A stretch of 64,000 nucleotides of DNA from an uncultured Acetobacteraceae bacterium (GTDB taxonomy: Bacteria > Pseudomonadota > Alphaproteobacteria > Acetobacterales > Acetobacteraceae). The position numbers and the translations under genes are program-made. The notes below the pieces were generated by a model, which saw nothing but the letters and a program-made list of their open reading frames with translations, made no database searches and was not told where the DNA came from. Below, in pieces: positions 48,717-56,773 of this stretch (the first letter of the stretch is position 1; every line of letters begins with the position of its first letter). Location of the stretch: assembly GCA_903924985.1 (NCBI GenBank), contig CAIYDT010000047.1:1-64000 (forward strand), read 5' to 3'.

Positions 48717-48751
48717 CGTCATCCTCGGGTCACGCCCCGGGGATGACGAAT
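48717..48751. repeat. Extragenic palindrome, CGTCATCC type
   Basis: CGTCATCCTCGGGTCACGCC followed by CCGGGGATGACG forms an imperfect hairpin (outer arms CGTCATCC and GGATGACG perfect). The same element in opposite orientation lies at 55512-55547. It is in the 273-base gap between the divergent VOC and GNAT-NUDIX genes. Confidence 0.75.
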
Positions 48752-48867
48752 AAGGGGCTACGCGCTGGCAATGACGTTCAAGCGATTCCCCTGGGCATCG
48801 CCGAAGCAACCTTGCGCGACCCCGCCCGGCTGCGCCACCCTGCGTTTCCACGCACCCCCTGGACCCC

Positions 48868-49881
48868 ATGCCCCCTGCCAGACCCCGCAAGAAAACGACC
48901 GCACCCGGCTTCGAGCCGTTGAAAACCGAGCGGCTGATGCTGCGTCCGCTGGCACCGACGGATGCTGAGGCGCTGCACCGACTGGTCAACGATTTCGAGG
49001 TTGTGCGCAATCTCGAGGTCGTTCCCTTCCCCTACCCGCGCGACCTGGCCGACGATTGGATCGCGTCCACCGCAAGGGAAATCGGTGCCGGTACTGCCTA
49101 TCACCTGGCCATCACCGGCGATGAGGACGGGCAGGAAGTCCTGGTTGGCGTGGTTGGGCTACGATTGGAGAAGGCGACCCGGACCGGACGCCTCGGCTAT
49201 TGGGTCGGACGCCGTTTCTGGGGCCATGGAGTCGCGACGGAGGCCGCGGGCCGGCTGATACGCTGGGGGCTGGCCAATCTGAACATCGACCATATCGTTG
49301 CTGATGTGGCCACCGACAACCCCGCGTCCGCGGCTGTGCTGCGGCGGATTGGGTTGCGGCAAACCGGCGAGGGGGAGGGCAAGTTCCTCGCGCGCGGCAG
49401 AAGCACCCCGATCTGGCTGTTCGCCGCGACCCGCAACGACATTTTCGGCCACACGGAGGTCGCGCCGAATGAAGCCGGCGGCAAGCCGCTGCTACTGGTC
49501 GCCGCCTGTGCCCTGATCGACACCGACGGCCGAATCCTCTTGGCTCGGCGGCCGGAGGGGAAGAAAATGGCGGGCCTTTGGGAGTTCCCCGGCGGCAAGC
49601 TCAACCCAGGCGAAACGCCGGAGGTCGCACTGATCCGGGAACTCAAGGAAGAACTGGGCATCGACGTCAGCGCCGCCTGCCTGGCGCCCTTCGCGTTCGC
49701 TTCCCACGCGTACGATACGTTCCATTTGCTGATGCCGCTGTTCCTGTGCCGCCGCTGGAAGGGCACCCCCACGGGGCGGGAGAACCAGACTTTGGCCTGG
49801 GTGTGGCCGCAGAAGCTGACGGACTACGAAATGCCCCCCGCCGATAAACCGCTGATCCCGCTGTTGCGGGATTTCCTCTGA
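48868..49881 (+). CDS. GNAT acetyltransferase-NUDIX hydrolase fusion
   Basis: A 337-residue two-domain protein. Residues 15-185 form a RimJ/RimL-type GNAT domain (TERLMLRPL, then YWVGRRFWGHGVATEAAGRL as the acetyl-CoA loop). Residues 205-337 form a MutT-like NUDIX domain with a perfect box (243-265, GX5EX7REUXEEXGU, with catalytic RELKEEL). The second half would clear 8-oxo-dGTP or a related oxidised nucleotide; what the GNAT half acetylates is unknown. The start ATG at 48868 has no strong leader. The CinA-N gene follows 11 bases after. Confidence 0.92.
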   Translation: MPPARPRKKTTAPGFEPLKTERLMLRPLAPTDAEALHRLVNDFEVVRNLEVVPFPYPRDLADDWIASTAREIGAGTAYHLAITGDEDGQEVLVGVVGLRLEKATRTGRLGYWVGRRFWGHGVATEAAGRLIRWGLANLNIDHIVADVATDNPASAAVLRRIGLRQTGEGEGKFLARGRSTPIWLFAATRNDIFGHTEVAPNEAGGKPLLLVAACALIDTDGRILLARRPEGKKMAGLWEFPGGKLNPGETPEVALIRELKEELGIDVSAACLAPFAFASHAYDTFHLLMPLFLCRRWKGTPTGRENQTLAWVWPQKLTDYEMPPADKPLIPLLRDFL

Positions 49882-49892
49882 GGTACCACGCC

Positions 49893-50654
49893 ATGACCGC
49901 GAACAACCCCACCGCCTGCCTGCTGGTAATCGGCAACGAAGTCCTGTCGGGCCGCACCCAAGATGCCAATATCCGTTATCTGGCCGTTCATTTGGGCGAG
50001 CTCGGCATCCCGCTGCGGGAAGTGCGGGTGATCCCCGACATCGCCCAGACCATCATCGATACGGTGAATGAGGTCCGTCGTAAATTCACGTATGTCTTCA
50101 CCACCGGCGGCATCGGGCCAACCCACGACGACATCACCAGCGAGTGCATCGCCGCCGCCTTCGGAGTGCCGTGGGAGCCGCATCCCGTCGCCTTCGCCCG
50201 CATGGAAGCCGCCTACAAGCCCGGCGAGTTCAACGCGGCCCGGCAGCGCATGGGCACCATGCCGCGCGGCGCGGCGCTGATCGACAACGCCATGTCGGTG
50301 GCGCCGGGTTTCCAGATGGAGAATGTCTACGTGATGGCGGGCGTGCCCCGCGTCATGCAGTCGATGTTCGAATGGCTGGCGCCCCGGCTGCAAGGCGGTG
50401 CGAAGATCGAGTCACGATCGGTGCACGCCATCCGCATGCCAGAAGGGGTTATCGCCGCCGGTCTCAGTGAGATTCAGGGCAAGTACCCCGACATCGACCT
50501 CGGCAGCTACCCGTTCTACCGCCCCACCGGCAACGGGGTCACGCTGGTGGCCAAAGGCACCAGCGCGGCCGAGGCGGAACAATGCATCGCGGAGGTAACC
50601 GCTTTGATTGTCAGCCTCGGCCGCACCCCGATCCCGGGGGAACCGCCGGAGTAG
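49893..50654 (+). CDS. CinA N-terminal-type (MoaB/Mog fold) protein
   Basis: A 253-residue molybdopterin-binding-fold protein like the N-terminal half of CinA (COG1058). The signature lines are LLVIGNEVLSGRTQDANIRYLA (11-32) and TTGGIGPTHDDITSECIAAAFG (about 70-91), the second being the MPT-binding GGxGPTxDDxT motif. The C-terminal CinA deamidase domain is missing, as in most alphaproteobacterial members. Its biochemical role is not settled; pyrophosphatase activity on ADP-ribose or FAD has been reported for related proteins. Probably cotranscribed with the GNAT-NUDIX gene. Confidence 0.9.
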   Translation: MTANNPTACLLVIGNEVLSGRTQDANIRYLAVHLGELGIPLREVRVIPDIAQTIIDTVNEVRRKFTYVFTTGGIGPTHDDITSECIAAAFGVPWEPHPVAFARMEAAYKPGEFNAARQRMGTMPRGAALIDNAMSVAPGFQMENVYVMAGVPRVMQSMFEWLAPRLQGGAKIESRSVHAIRMPEGVIAAGLSEIQGKYPDIDLGSYPFYRPTGNGVTLVAKGTSAAEAEQCIAEVTALIVSLGRTPIPGEPPE

Positions 50655-50657
50655 GGT

Positions 50658-51329
50658 TCAGAACCGGTAGCCGATACCGGCGCCCACCACAGTCGGGTTG
50701 AGCGCGGTCTTCGCCACGATCGCACCGCCGTTGATGCTGGCCTGCGTGTTCAGGAAGATCTGCTTGACGTCGACGTTGGCGAACCAGCGGCCAGAGAAGT
50801 TGTAATCGAACCCAACCTGCACCGCCGCGCCCACGCCGTTCCTCATGGCCAGCGACGTCACCGCGTTGTGGGCCGGGGCGGTGCTATAGAAGAACGTTAC
50901 GTTCAGGCCGGCACCGATGTACGGGCTGAACCTCTCGTGCGGCATGAAGTGATACTGCGCGAGCAAGGTCGGCGGCAGAACCCAGGTGCTGCCTACATGG
51001 TAGCTGCCGCCAAGCGGCGAATTGACGGCGTACAGGTCGTGTTTGCTCGTCGCCGCGATCAGCTCAAGGGCGATGTTGTCGGTGATGAAGTAGGAGAAAT
51101 CCGCCTCCGGTGTGACGGCATTCGACGTGCCGACGCCGCCGGTATTGATCGCGCCGGACAGCGAACTGCTGGAGTTCTCCGGGATCACGCCGATCACGCG
51201 GCCACGGATCATAAATGCACCGGCCCCCTTACCAACCGGCGCATCGCCGGTCGATTGCGCCTGAGCAGTTGCCACATCGGCGAATGCCAGCGCTGTCAAA
51301 ACACTCGTGGCAAGCAGTAATTTTTTCAT
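50658..51329 (-). CDS. ompW: OmpW family outer membrane protein
   Basis: A 223-residue eight-stranded beta-barrel protein. A signal peptide (KKLLLATSVLTALAFADVATAQA) precedes the OmpW pattern: GAFMIRGRVIGVIPENSSSS, ADFSYFITDNIALELIAATSKHDL, LPPTLLAQYHF, FSPYIGAGLNVTFFYS, VGFDYNFSGRWFANVDVKQIFLNT and a final GIGYRF ending in aromatic Phe, as needed for barrel insertion. OmpW forms a small hydrophobic channel. The start ATG at 51329 follows GGAAGGACAAAGACG. A perfect FNR box lies 72 bases upstream. It converges with the CinA-N gene. Confidence 0.93.
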   Translation of the reverse strand: MKKLLLATSVLTALAFADVATAQAQSTGDAPVGKGAGAFMIRGRVIGVIPENSSSSLSGAINTGGVGTSNAVTPEADFSYFITDNIALELIAATSKHDLYAVNSPLGGSYHVGSTWVLPPTLLAQYHFMPHERFSPYIGAGLNVTFFYSTAPAHNAVTSLAMRNGVGAAVQVGFDYNFSGRWFANVDVKQIFLNTQASINGGAIVAKTALNPTVVGAGIGYRF

Positions 51330-51400
51330 CGTCTTTGTCCTTCCGCTACGCGCGACCGCGCGCCGAAGGGGCAGAGACCATCCAGGCGGCCAGACCAGCG

Positions 51401-51414
51401 TTGATATAAATCAA
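51401..51414. promoter_or_regulatory. Perfect FNR-type box upstream of ompW
   Basis: TTGATATAAATCAA matches the FNR consensus TTGAT-N4-ATCAA at all ten defined positions. It is centred 78 bases before the ompW start codon and 91 bases before the LLM gene start on the other strand, so it could serve either. In E. coli ompW is oxygen-regulated through FNR, which supports ompW as the target. Confidence 0.85.
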
Positions 51415-51498
51415 CGCTGCACCGCAGCAGAACCAAAAGGCACCAGTGTTGCAAATTTGCCGCATGGGCCGGTAGTCTCGCGGCTTCGGAGGACGCCA

Positions 51499-52575
51499 AT
51501 GAAAATCTCGTATTTCGAAACAGGCCGCTATGCCCTACCACCCGATCTGCCGCGCGAGTGGCCGGTACGCTCCGGGTCCTGCGATCCCGACACCGTATCC
51601 CACGCGTTGCGGGGGATGGCCGAGCGGGGACGGTTCGTGGAGGCGCTGGGATTCGACTGGATCAGCCTGTCGGAGCACCATTACTCGCCGCGCATCCTGA
51701 CGCCGTCGCCGGCCGTGTCCGCCGCCTGGCTCATCGGGCAGACCGACACCATCAAGATCGCGCTGCTCGGCCCCATCGTGCCCACCAGCAACCCGATCCG
51801 GGTGGCGGAGGAGTTCACGATGCTGGAGGCCCTGGCCCCCGGCCGCATCGTCGCCGGCCTGCTGCGCGGCACCACCAATGAGTATCTCAGCTATGACCTG
51901 AACGCCGACGAAGCGCGGGGGCGCACCGATGAGGGGATGGAGCTGATTCTGAAAGCCTGGACCGAACCGGAGGCGTTCGGCTGGCAAGGGCGGTATTTCC
52001 AATTCCGTACCGTGTCGATCTGGCCCTGCCGGCAACCGAACGGACCTCAGTCTTATGTGTTGGGCACCAGCGCCGAGGCCGGGAGTTTCGCCGCCCGCCA
52101 CCGCATGGGGATGGGCGTGTCCTACGGCCCGTTCGAGGTCATGGCCCGCGCGACCGCCCACTACCGCAAGGAATGCGAGGCGTACGGATGGAGGCCCGGG
52201 CCGGACGACATCATCTTCCGAGCGAACATGATCCTGGGGGAAACCGACGAGCAGGCCGATGCGATGCTGGCGCGGCGCGATGCCCGTCCCCCCTTCCCCA
52301 TCGGCGGGCGGCTGCGCGATGCGCTGATCGCAGCCGATACGTCCCGCAACATCGCCGGGCAGCGGCAACAGGCCAATGTCGGCGGGGTGCTGCCGATCAG
52401 CTTCTGCGGCGGACCCGACCGCGTGGTGGAACAAATCCGCCGCTGCCGGGAGGTTGTGGGCACCGGCGTGCTGGATATTTCGTTGACCGATCCCGGCACC
52501 GACAGCCTGGATGCGATGATGGACGCTCTGGCGCTGTTCGGCCGCGCGGTTCTGCCGCGCGTTCGCGATATTTGA
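51499..52575 (+). CDS. LLM-class flavin-dependent oxidoreductase
   Basis: A 358-residue bacterial luciferase-like protein, longer than the other three in the window and closer to the alkanal-monooxygenase-like subgroup. Start ATG at 51499 (MKISYFETGRYALPPDLPREW) after GGAGGACGCCA. Family elements are WISLSEHHYSPRILTPSPAVSAAWL (about 55-79, with the EHH of the active site), GPIVPTSNPIRVAEEFTMLEALAPGRIVAGLLRG and FCGGPDRVVEQIRRCREVVGTGVLDISL. It is followed 14 bases later by an alpha/beta hydrolase, probably in one operon. Divergent from ompW. Confidence 0.88.
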   Translation: MKISYFETGRYALPPDLPREWPVRSGSCDPDTVSHALRGMAERGRFVEALGFDWISLSEHHYSPRILTPSPAVSAAWLIGQTDTIKIALLGPIVPTSNPIRVAEEFTMLEALAPGRIVAGLLRGTTNEYLSYDLNADEARGRTDEGMELILKAWTEPEAFGWQGRYFQFRTVSIWPCRQPNGPQSYVLGTSAEAGSFAARHRMGMGVSYGPFEVMARATAHYRKECEAYGWRPGPDDIIFRANMILGETDEQADAMLARRDARPPFPIGGRLRDALIAADTSRNIAGQRQQANVGGVLPISFCGGPDRVVEQIRRCREVVGTGVLDISLTDPGTDSLDAMMDALALFGRAVLPRVRDI

Positions 52576-52589
52576 GGGGGGCTGTGGCG

Positions 52590-53375
52590 ATGTCATTTCA
52601 TGAGGGTTTCGTCGACGCCGACGGCTTCCGCATCCGTTTCATGGAAGCGGGGGAAGGCCCGGTGCTGGTGTGCCTGCACGGCGCCGGCGGGCTGCACTTG
52701 AGCCGCGGCCACGATCTGCTGGCGTTGAAGCATCGGGTTATCGCGTTCGAAATGCCGGGATTTGGTGAGTCGGCGGAGAACACGCGCTCCGCTACGATCC
52801 AGGACCTCGCCGGCACCATGGCGGCGGCGGTGCGGGCGCTGGGGATCGAGACGTTCGACCTGATGGGCACGTCGTTCGGCGGCAAGGTGTCGCTGTGGCT
52901 GGCGGCGCTGCACCCCGAGCGCGTGCGAGCGCTGGTGCTGGAGGCCCCGGCGGCGATCCGGCCGGAGGGCAGCCGGCCGGCGGCGGGCACCCCGGAGGAG
53001 ATGGCCCGGCGCCTGTACGCCCACCCCGAACGGATGCCTCCATTCCCGGAGGTCGATCCGGCAGTGCGGGCGAAAATGCTGACGCTGGTCGGGCGGCTGC
53101 GCGGGCCGGACCGGGACGCGGTGCTGCAAGAGCGGATGCGCGGGATCGAAACCCCGGTGCTGGTGCTGTTCGGGACGATGGATGGGATTGTGCCCTCGGA
53201 GATGGGGCGGCACTACAAGGCGCTGCTGCCCCACTGCCACCTGATCTTCGTCTACGACGCCGGCCACGCCATCGCGGCGGAGCGGCCGGAGGCATTTACC
53301 GAGGCGGTGACGGATTTTTTGGCGCGGCAGGAGGCGTTCGTGGTGACGCGGCGGGGGACGATGATTTTTCCGTAG
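52590..53375 (+). CDS. Alpha/beta hydrolase
   Basis: A 261-residue hydrolase. The oxyanion motif is CLHGAGG (about 28-34), the nucleophile elbow is LMGTSFGGKVSL (about 90-101, nucleophile Ser94), the acid is in GTMDGIVP (about 196-203) and the His in YDAGHAIAAERPE (about 222-234). It resembles C-C bond or ester hydrolases of the MhpC type, commonly paired with monooxygenases. The start ATG at 52590 lies 14 bases after the LLM gene. Codons near the 3' end are unusually G-rich. Confidence 0.87.
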   Translation: MSFHEGFVDADGFRIRFMEAGEGPVLVCLHGAGGLHLSRGHDLLALKHRVIAFEMPGFGESAENTRSATIQDLAGTMAAAVRALGIETFDLMGTSFGGKVSLWLAALHPERVRALVLEAPAAIRPEGSRPAAGTPEEMARRLYAHPERMPPFPEVDPAVRAKMLTLVGRLRGPDRDAVLQERMRGIETPVLVLFGTMDGIVPSEMGRHYKALLPHCHLIFVYDAGHAIAAERPEAFTEAVTDFLARQEAFVVTRRGTMIFP

Positions 53376-53629
53376 ACTTCTCCATATCGTCCCGGGCACC
53401 GGCAACGTTTTCCGTGACCTTGGCCATCCCGACGCGGACCGGGAACAACTGCGGGCGCCGCGGCGGCCGATTTTATACGTATCCGCAGGGCCAATCTGGG
53501 CCACTTCACCATCGTCGTCAGCATTCAGCCGTGTGGAATGGCCCCTGCCGCTGCCGAATTCCGTGTCTGAGCCGCTTGGCCAGACGCGTTCCACTGGCAA
53601 AGCGGCCGCTCGGCTGCTATGCTGAGCGC

Positions 53630-54259
53630 ATGGCCAAGGACCCCACCAAATCCGCCTCCGATAGCTTCAACGAGGTGTGCACCATCCGCGTCGAGTTGCT
53701 GGACAGCGACCCGTTGATCTGGCGACAGGTCGAGATGCCGACGTCGGCCACGCTCAAAGTGCTGCACGATGTCATCCAGATCGTCATGAGATGGTTCGAC
53801 TATCATCTGTGGGAGTTCACGATCGGAGACCGGAAATATGGACTGCCCATGGATGTGGACTGGGGCACCGAACCACGCGCCGACGCTGCCAAGGTCCGCC
53901 TGCGCGACGTTCTGCGGCACCCGACGACGGAGATCGACTATACCTACGACTTTGGCGACGATTGGGAACTCCGGCTGATTGTCACCGATATACGCCAGGG
54001 TGAGCCGAGCGAGTCCTACCCGCGTTTTATCGGTGGCGAGCGGAACGGCCCGCCGGAGGATTGCGGCGGCATTCCGGGGTTTTACGACAAGCTCGAAGCC
54101 TTGGCCGATCCCACCCATCCGGACCATGAGGAGGTCGCGGAATTTCTCGAGGACTATGATCCGGAGGAGGTGGGTACTATGGATATTGGCCACGCCCTTT
54201 CCCGCATCGCGAACCGGCGGAATGCTGCCAGGGTGCGATTGGCGAAGGGCGGCTCTTGA
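53630..54259 (+). CDS. Plasmid pRiA4b ORF-3 family protein
   Basis: A 209-residue cytoplasmic protein of the pRiA4b ORF-3/IS1096 TnpR-like family. The signature is TIRVELLDSDPLIWRQVEMPTSATLKVLHDVIQ (about 17-49) and YTYDFGDDWELRLIV (about 104-118), followed by YPRFIGGERNGPPEDCGGIPGF (about 130-151). The family is widespread on plasmids and mobile DNA and has no proven function. The start is ATG 53630; there is no strong leader. It lies immediately before a low-GC stretch of gene debris, which fits a mobile-DNA history. Confidence 0.87.
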   Translation: MAKDPTKSASDSFNEVCTIRVELLDSDPLIWRQVEMPTSATLKVLHDVIQIVMRWFDYHLWEFTIGDRKYGLPMDVDWGTEPRADAAKVRLRDVLRHPTTEIDYTYDFGDDWELRLIVTDIRQGEPSESYPRFIGGERNGPPEDCGGIPGFYDKLEALADPTHPDHEEVAEFLEDYDPEEVGTMDIGHALSRIANRRNAARVRLAKGGS

Positions 54260-54284
54260 AAGGCGTACCGCCGCGACTGGTACT

Positions 54285-54335
54285 CTATATCTTGTCGAGA
54301 AGCGTATTATGGATTGCGTCAAGGTCGTCCAACAT
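54285..54335 (-). pseudogene. 17-codon minus-strand mini-ORF (gene stub)
   Basis: ATG at 54335 preceded by GAGGGTAGAGTAATT reads MLDDLDAIHNTLLDKI and then meets TAG. It has a credible ribosome site but is far too short for a normal gene. It follows the low-GC remnant at 54417-54636 on the same strand and is probably the start of a gene whose body was lost. Confidence 0.3.
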
Positions 54336-54416
54336 AATTACTCTACCCTCATCTGAATTCCTACGGAAATTGTGCTGTCGATAGAACGTATGAAAAATTC
54401 AGTTGCGTTTATGGAT

Positions 54417-54636
54417 CTAACTCGTGACAACGGATTCCAGCGTGTCGAGCGACAGGGACGTATTCTTTAAGCTCCTGAGGATTTGACCGAGGGTATGACG
54501 GTTGATCGTATCGAAAATGTCTGTTGCACGCTTTGGGTTTGGCTCAGACAATAGATTTTCTGCCAGTGCGCGAGACACAAGTATCTTGATGCCAAGCGCG
54601 GTTTCGATGAGTTGGGCTGCCTCTGCGGCCCCCCTA
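54417..54636 (-). pseudogene. C-terminal remnant of an unidentified gene (low GC)
   Basis: Minus-strand frame with no start codon, reading AAEAAQLIETALGIKILVSR and ending in NRHTLGQILRSLKNTSLSLDTL plus a short tail to TAG at 54417-54419. The text is well-formed helical protein with codon use distinctly richer in A and T than the flanking genes. I recall proteins with a 'FDxINRHTLGQLI' block but cannot name a family. It abuts the stop of the LLM gene, so its 5' part was removed by the rearrangement that placed that gene here. The rest of 54260-54633 holds nothing else recognisable. Confidence 0.45.
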
Positions 54637-55461
54637 AACCAAATCCCGCGCCCGCTCGATATCCTCGATCGCGTAGCTGTGCGAGATCAGCAGCACCTCA
54701 TCGAACCCCATATCCTTCAACCGTTTCAACCGTTTCCGCGCCTCATCCGGCGGGCAAATCAACGAACAATGCGCCCCAGCCGCGACCTCGGCCGAGCCCG
54801 GGCGGTCGGCCAGATCGATGGCGACGTTGGCCAGCACGGCATTGGTGCCACCGGCATCCCGATAGATTTTCATCCCGAATTCCAGGTCGTCCCAACTGCT
54901 GAATCGGCCCGAGGGGGTCCAACCGGCGCATTCCTGCGCCGCGAAGGTGATCCAGCGCGGGCTGCGCCAGGCGCCCATCAGGATCGGCGGCCCGCCCTCG
55001 CACCCCGGGAAGGTGGACAGGGTGCCGCCGGTGTTCACCGGCTGCCCCCGCCAGGCCTTCTTCATGGTCTCCAGCGACCGCTTCATCGTCCCGAACCGGT
55101 GGTCGAAATCGCAACCCAACAACTCGAAATCCGCTCGGTTCGATCCGCTTCCGACACCAAGTTGCAGCCGGTTGCCCGACAGCATCTGCACCGACGCCAC
55201 CCGGTGCGCCAACTCGATGGGGTTCCGCAGCGGCAGTTGCAGCACCGAAATGCCCAGCTCCACCTGGTCCGTTACCGCCGCGACGGCCGCCAGCGCGACC
55301 AGCGGGTCCAGCGTGGGCCGGCCGCGCCCGAGGGAGTCCCCCACCCAAATGCCGGGGAAACCGGCGGCCTCGATCTGCCGGGCGGCCCCAACGATACGGT
55401 GCATCAGCCCATCGTAAGCCGATGAGTCCGGGTTGAGCAGAAGCATGGTGCTGATCTTCAT
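54634..55461 (-). CDS. LLM-class flavin-dependent oxidoreductase
   Basis: A 275-residue luciferase-like enzyme starting at ATG 55461 (MKISTMLLLNPDSSAYDGLM) with CCTGAGGTTCC before it. Family elements are GFPGIWVGDSLGRGRPTLDPLVALAAVAAVTDQVELGISV (about 34-73), LGVGSGSNRADFELLG (about 98-113) and a C-terminal ICPPDEARKRLKRLKDMGFDEVLL. The fourth LLM protein of the window. It stands alone, between the low-GC debris and a palindromic repeat upstream. Confidence 0.88.
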   Translation of the reverse strand: MKISTMLLLNPDSSAYDGLMHRIVGAARQIEAAGFPGIWVGDSLGRGRPTLDPLVALAAVAAVTDQVELGISVLQLPLRNPIELAHRVASVQMLSGNRLQLGVGSGSNRADFELLGCDFDHRFGTMKRSLETMKKAWRGQPVNTGGTLSTFPGCEGGPPILMGAWRSPRWITFAAQECAGWTPSGRFSSWDDLEFGMKIYRDAGGTNAVLANVAIDLADRPGSAEVAAGAHCSLICPPDEARKRLKRLKDMGFDEVLLISHSYAIEDIERARDLV

Positions 55462-55511
55462 TGGAACCTCAGGGTATTTGGCAACGCGGCGGCTGGGCAA
55501 TCGATCTTATC

Positions 55512-55547
55512 CGGCATCCCCGGGGGCGTGACCCGAGGGTGACGATG
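55512..55547. repeat. Extragenic palindrome, CGTCATCC type (second copy)
   Basis: The element CATCCCCGGGGGCGTGACCC followed by GAGGGTGACGATGG is the reverse complement of the copy at 48717-48751 with a few changes, including an extra G in the loop. It lies in the 127-base gap between the LLM gene and the RlmI-type gene. Confidence 0.7.
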
Positions 55548-55588
55548 GGGGGCAAGCGCAACCATGGCGGTTTGGGATGAAGCACCCC

Positions 55589-56773
55589 CTACCCCACATG
55601 CACCAGCATCCCCTTCAAATAAGCCGTCTCCGGCAAGTGCGGATGCACCGGGTGGTCCATCCCCGCCCCGCCGCTCCACAAAATCCGCGCCTCCCGTCGT
55701 GCTCGGTATAACCCATACGCAATCTGCCCAGACCAGGACTCCACCGAGGCATGGTGGCTGCAAGAAGCCGTAAACAAAAACCCACCCGGCGCCACCAACG
55801 CTGCCGCCAAACGCGCCATACGTCCGTATGCCCGCAGCCCCGCATCGGCATCCTTCCGCGACTTCGCGAACGCCGGAGGATCGCATATCACGATATCGAA
55901 CCGTTGCTCTGTCCCCGCCAAAACGCCCATCGCATCGAACGCATCGGCCCGCTGAAGCGACACAACGTCCGCGAAGCCGTTCAGTAACGCCGCATCCCGC
56001 GCCTGCGCCAGAGCGGGAGCGGAACTATCCACCAACGTGACGGACGACGCCCCCGCGGCGGCACAGCGCAACCCAAATGCCCCGACATGGCAACAAATAT
56101 CCAAAACCCGAGCCCCGGAGGCCAAAGCAGCCACCCGGTCGCGGTTGTAGCGCTGATCGAAGAACCACCCGGTCTTCTGCCCACCCAGCGGATCGACGGG
56201 AAAACGCACCCCTCCCTCCTCCACCACGGCGGAACCATCCTCACCGAACATCAAGCGCACGTCGTCCGCCAACCCCTCGAACGCGCGCGATGGCGAGTCA
56301 TTCCGGGCCACCACCGCCCGCAGCGGCAACAGCGTCTTCAAGGCCGAAACAATCAGAGGCATCAACCGGTCCATCCCCGCGGTATTCGCCTGCACCACCG
56401 CCACATCGCCGTAGCGGTCGACGATAAGCCCCGGCAGCATATCCCCCTCGGCATGCACCAGCCGGTGATACGGGGTGTCGCAAATGCGCGCCCGCAACGC
56501 GACCGCCGCTTCCAGCCGCCGGAACACCCAGGCCGCGTCGATCTCCGCCCAGGGATCCCGGTCCAGCAACCGCGCCGCGATCAAGGAGTGCGGGTTGAAC
56601 ATGAAGGTGCCGAACCGCCCGCCGTCCTCCGCTTCCAGCCGGATCAGCCCGCCTTTCTCCATCTTCCGGTATTCCGGCTTCATGGCGATTTCGTTGCTGA
56701 ACACCCAGGGGGCGCCTGCGCGCAGCCGCTTCCCCTGGCCGGGCGCCAGCTTCAGAACCGGGCGATCTGTCAA
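55589..56773 (-). CDS. RlmI/RlmK-type class I rRNA methyltransferase
   Basis: A 394-residue SAM-dependent methyltransferase of the COG1092 type. A PUA domain lies at the N terminus (VLKLAPGQGKRLRAGAPWVFSNEI, about 5-28), followed by the Rossmann core: GQKTGWFFDQRYNRD (about 209-223), VLDICCHVGAFGLRCAAAGASSVTLVDSS (about 233-261) and catalytic DPPAFAKSRKD (about 304-314). The E. coli homologue makes m5C1962 in 23S rRNA. The start is a TTG at 56773 that overlaps the stop of the acetolactate-synthase-like gene (TTGA), with CCGGAG upstream, so translation of this RNA-modifying enzyme is coupled to a metabolic enzyme. Confidence 0.87.
   Translation of the reverse strand: MTDRPVLKLAPGQGKRLRAGAPWVFSNEIAMKPEYRKMEKGGLIRLEAEDGGRFGTFMFNPHSLIAARLLDRDPWAEIDAAWVFRRLEAAVALRARICDTPYHRLVHAEGDMLPGLIVDRYGDVAVVQANTAGMDRLMPLIVSALKTLLPLRAVVARNDSPSRAFEGLADDVRLMFGEDGSAVVEEGGVRFPVDPLGGQKTGWFFDQRYNRDRVAALASGARVLDICCHVGAFGLRCAAAGASSVTLVDSSAPALAQARDAALLNGFADVVSLQRADAFDAMGVLAGTEQRFDIVICDPPAFAKSRKDADAGLRAYGRMARLAAALVAPGGFLFTASCSHHASVESWSGQIAYGLYRARREARILWSGGAGMDHPVHPHLPETAYLKGMLVHVG

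Noticed and set aside
51451-51460. GCAAATTTGC perfect 10-base palindrome before the LLM gene.
   Set aside because: Too short to separate from chance; left out as an operator.
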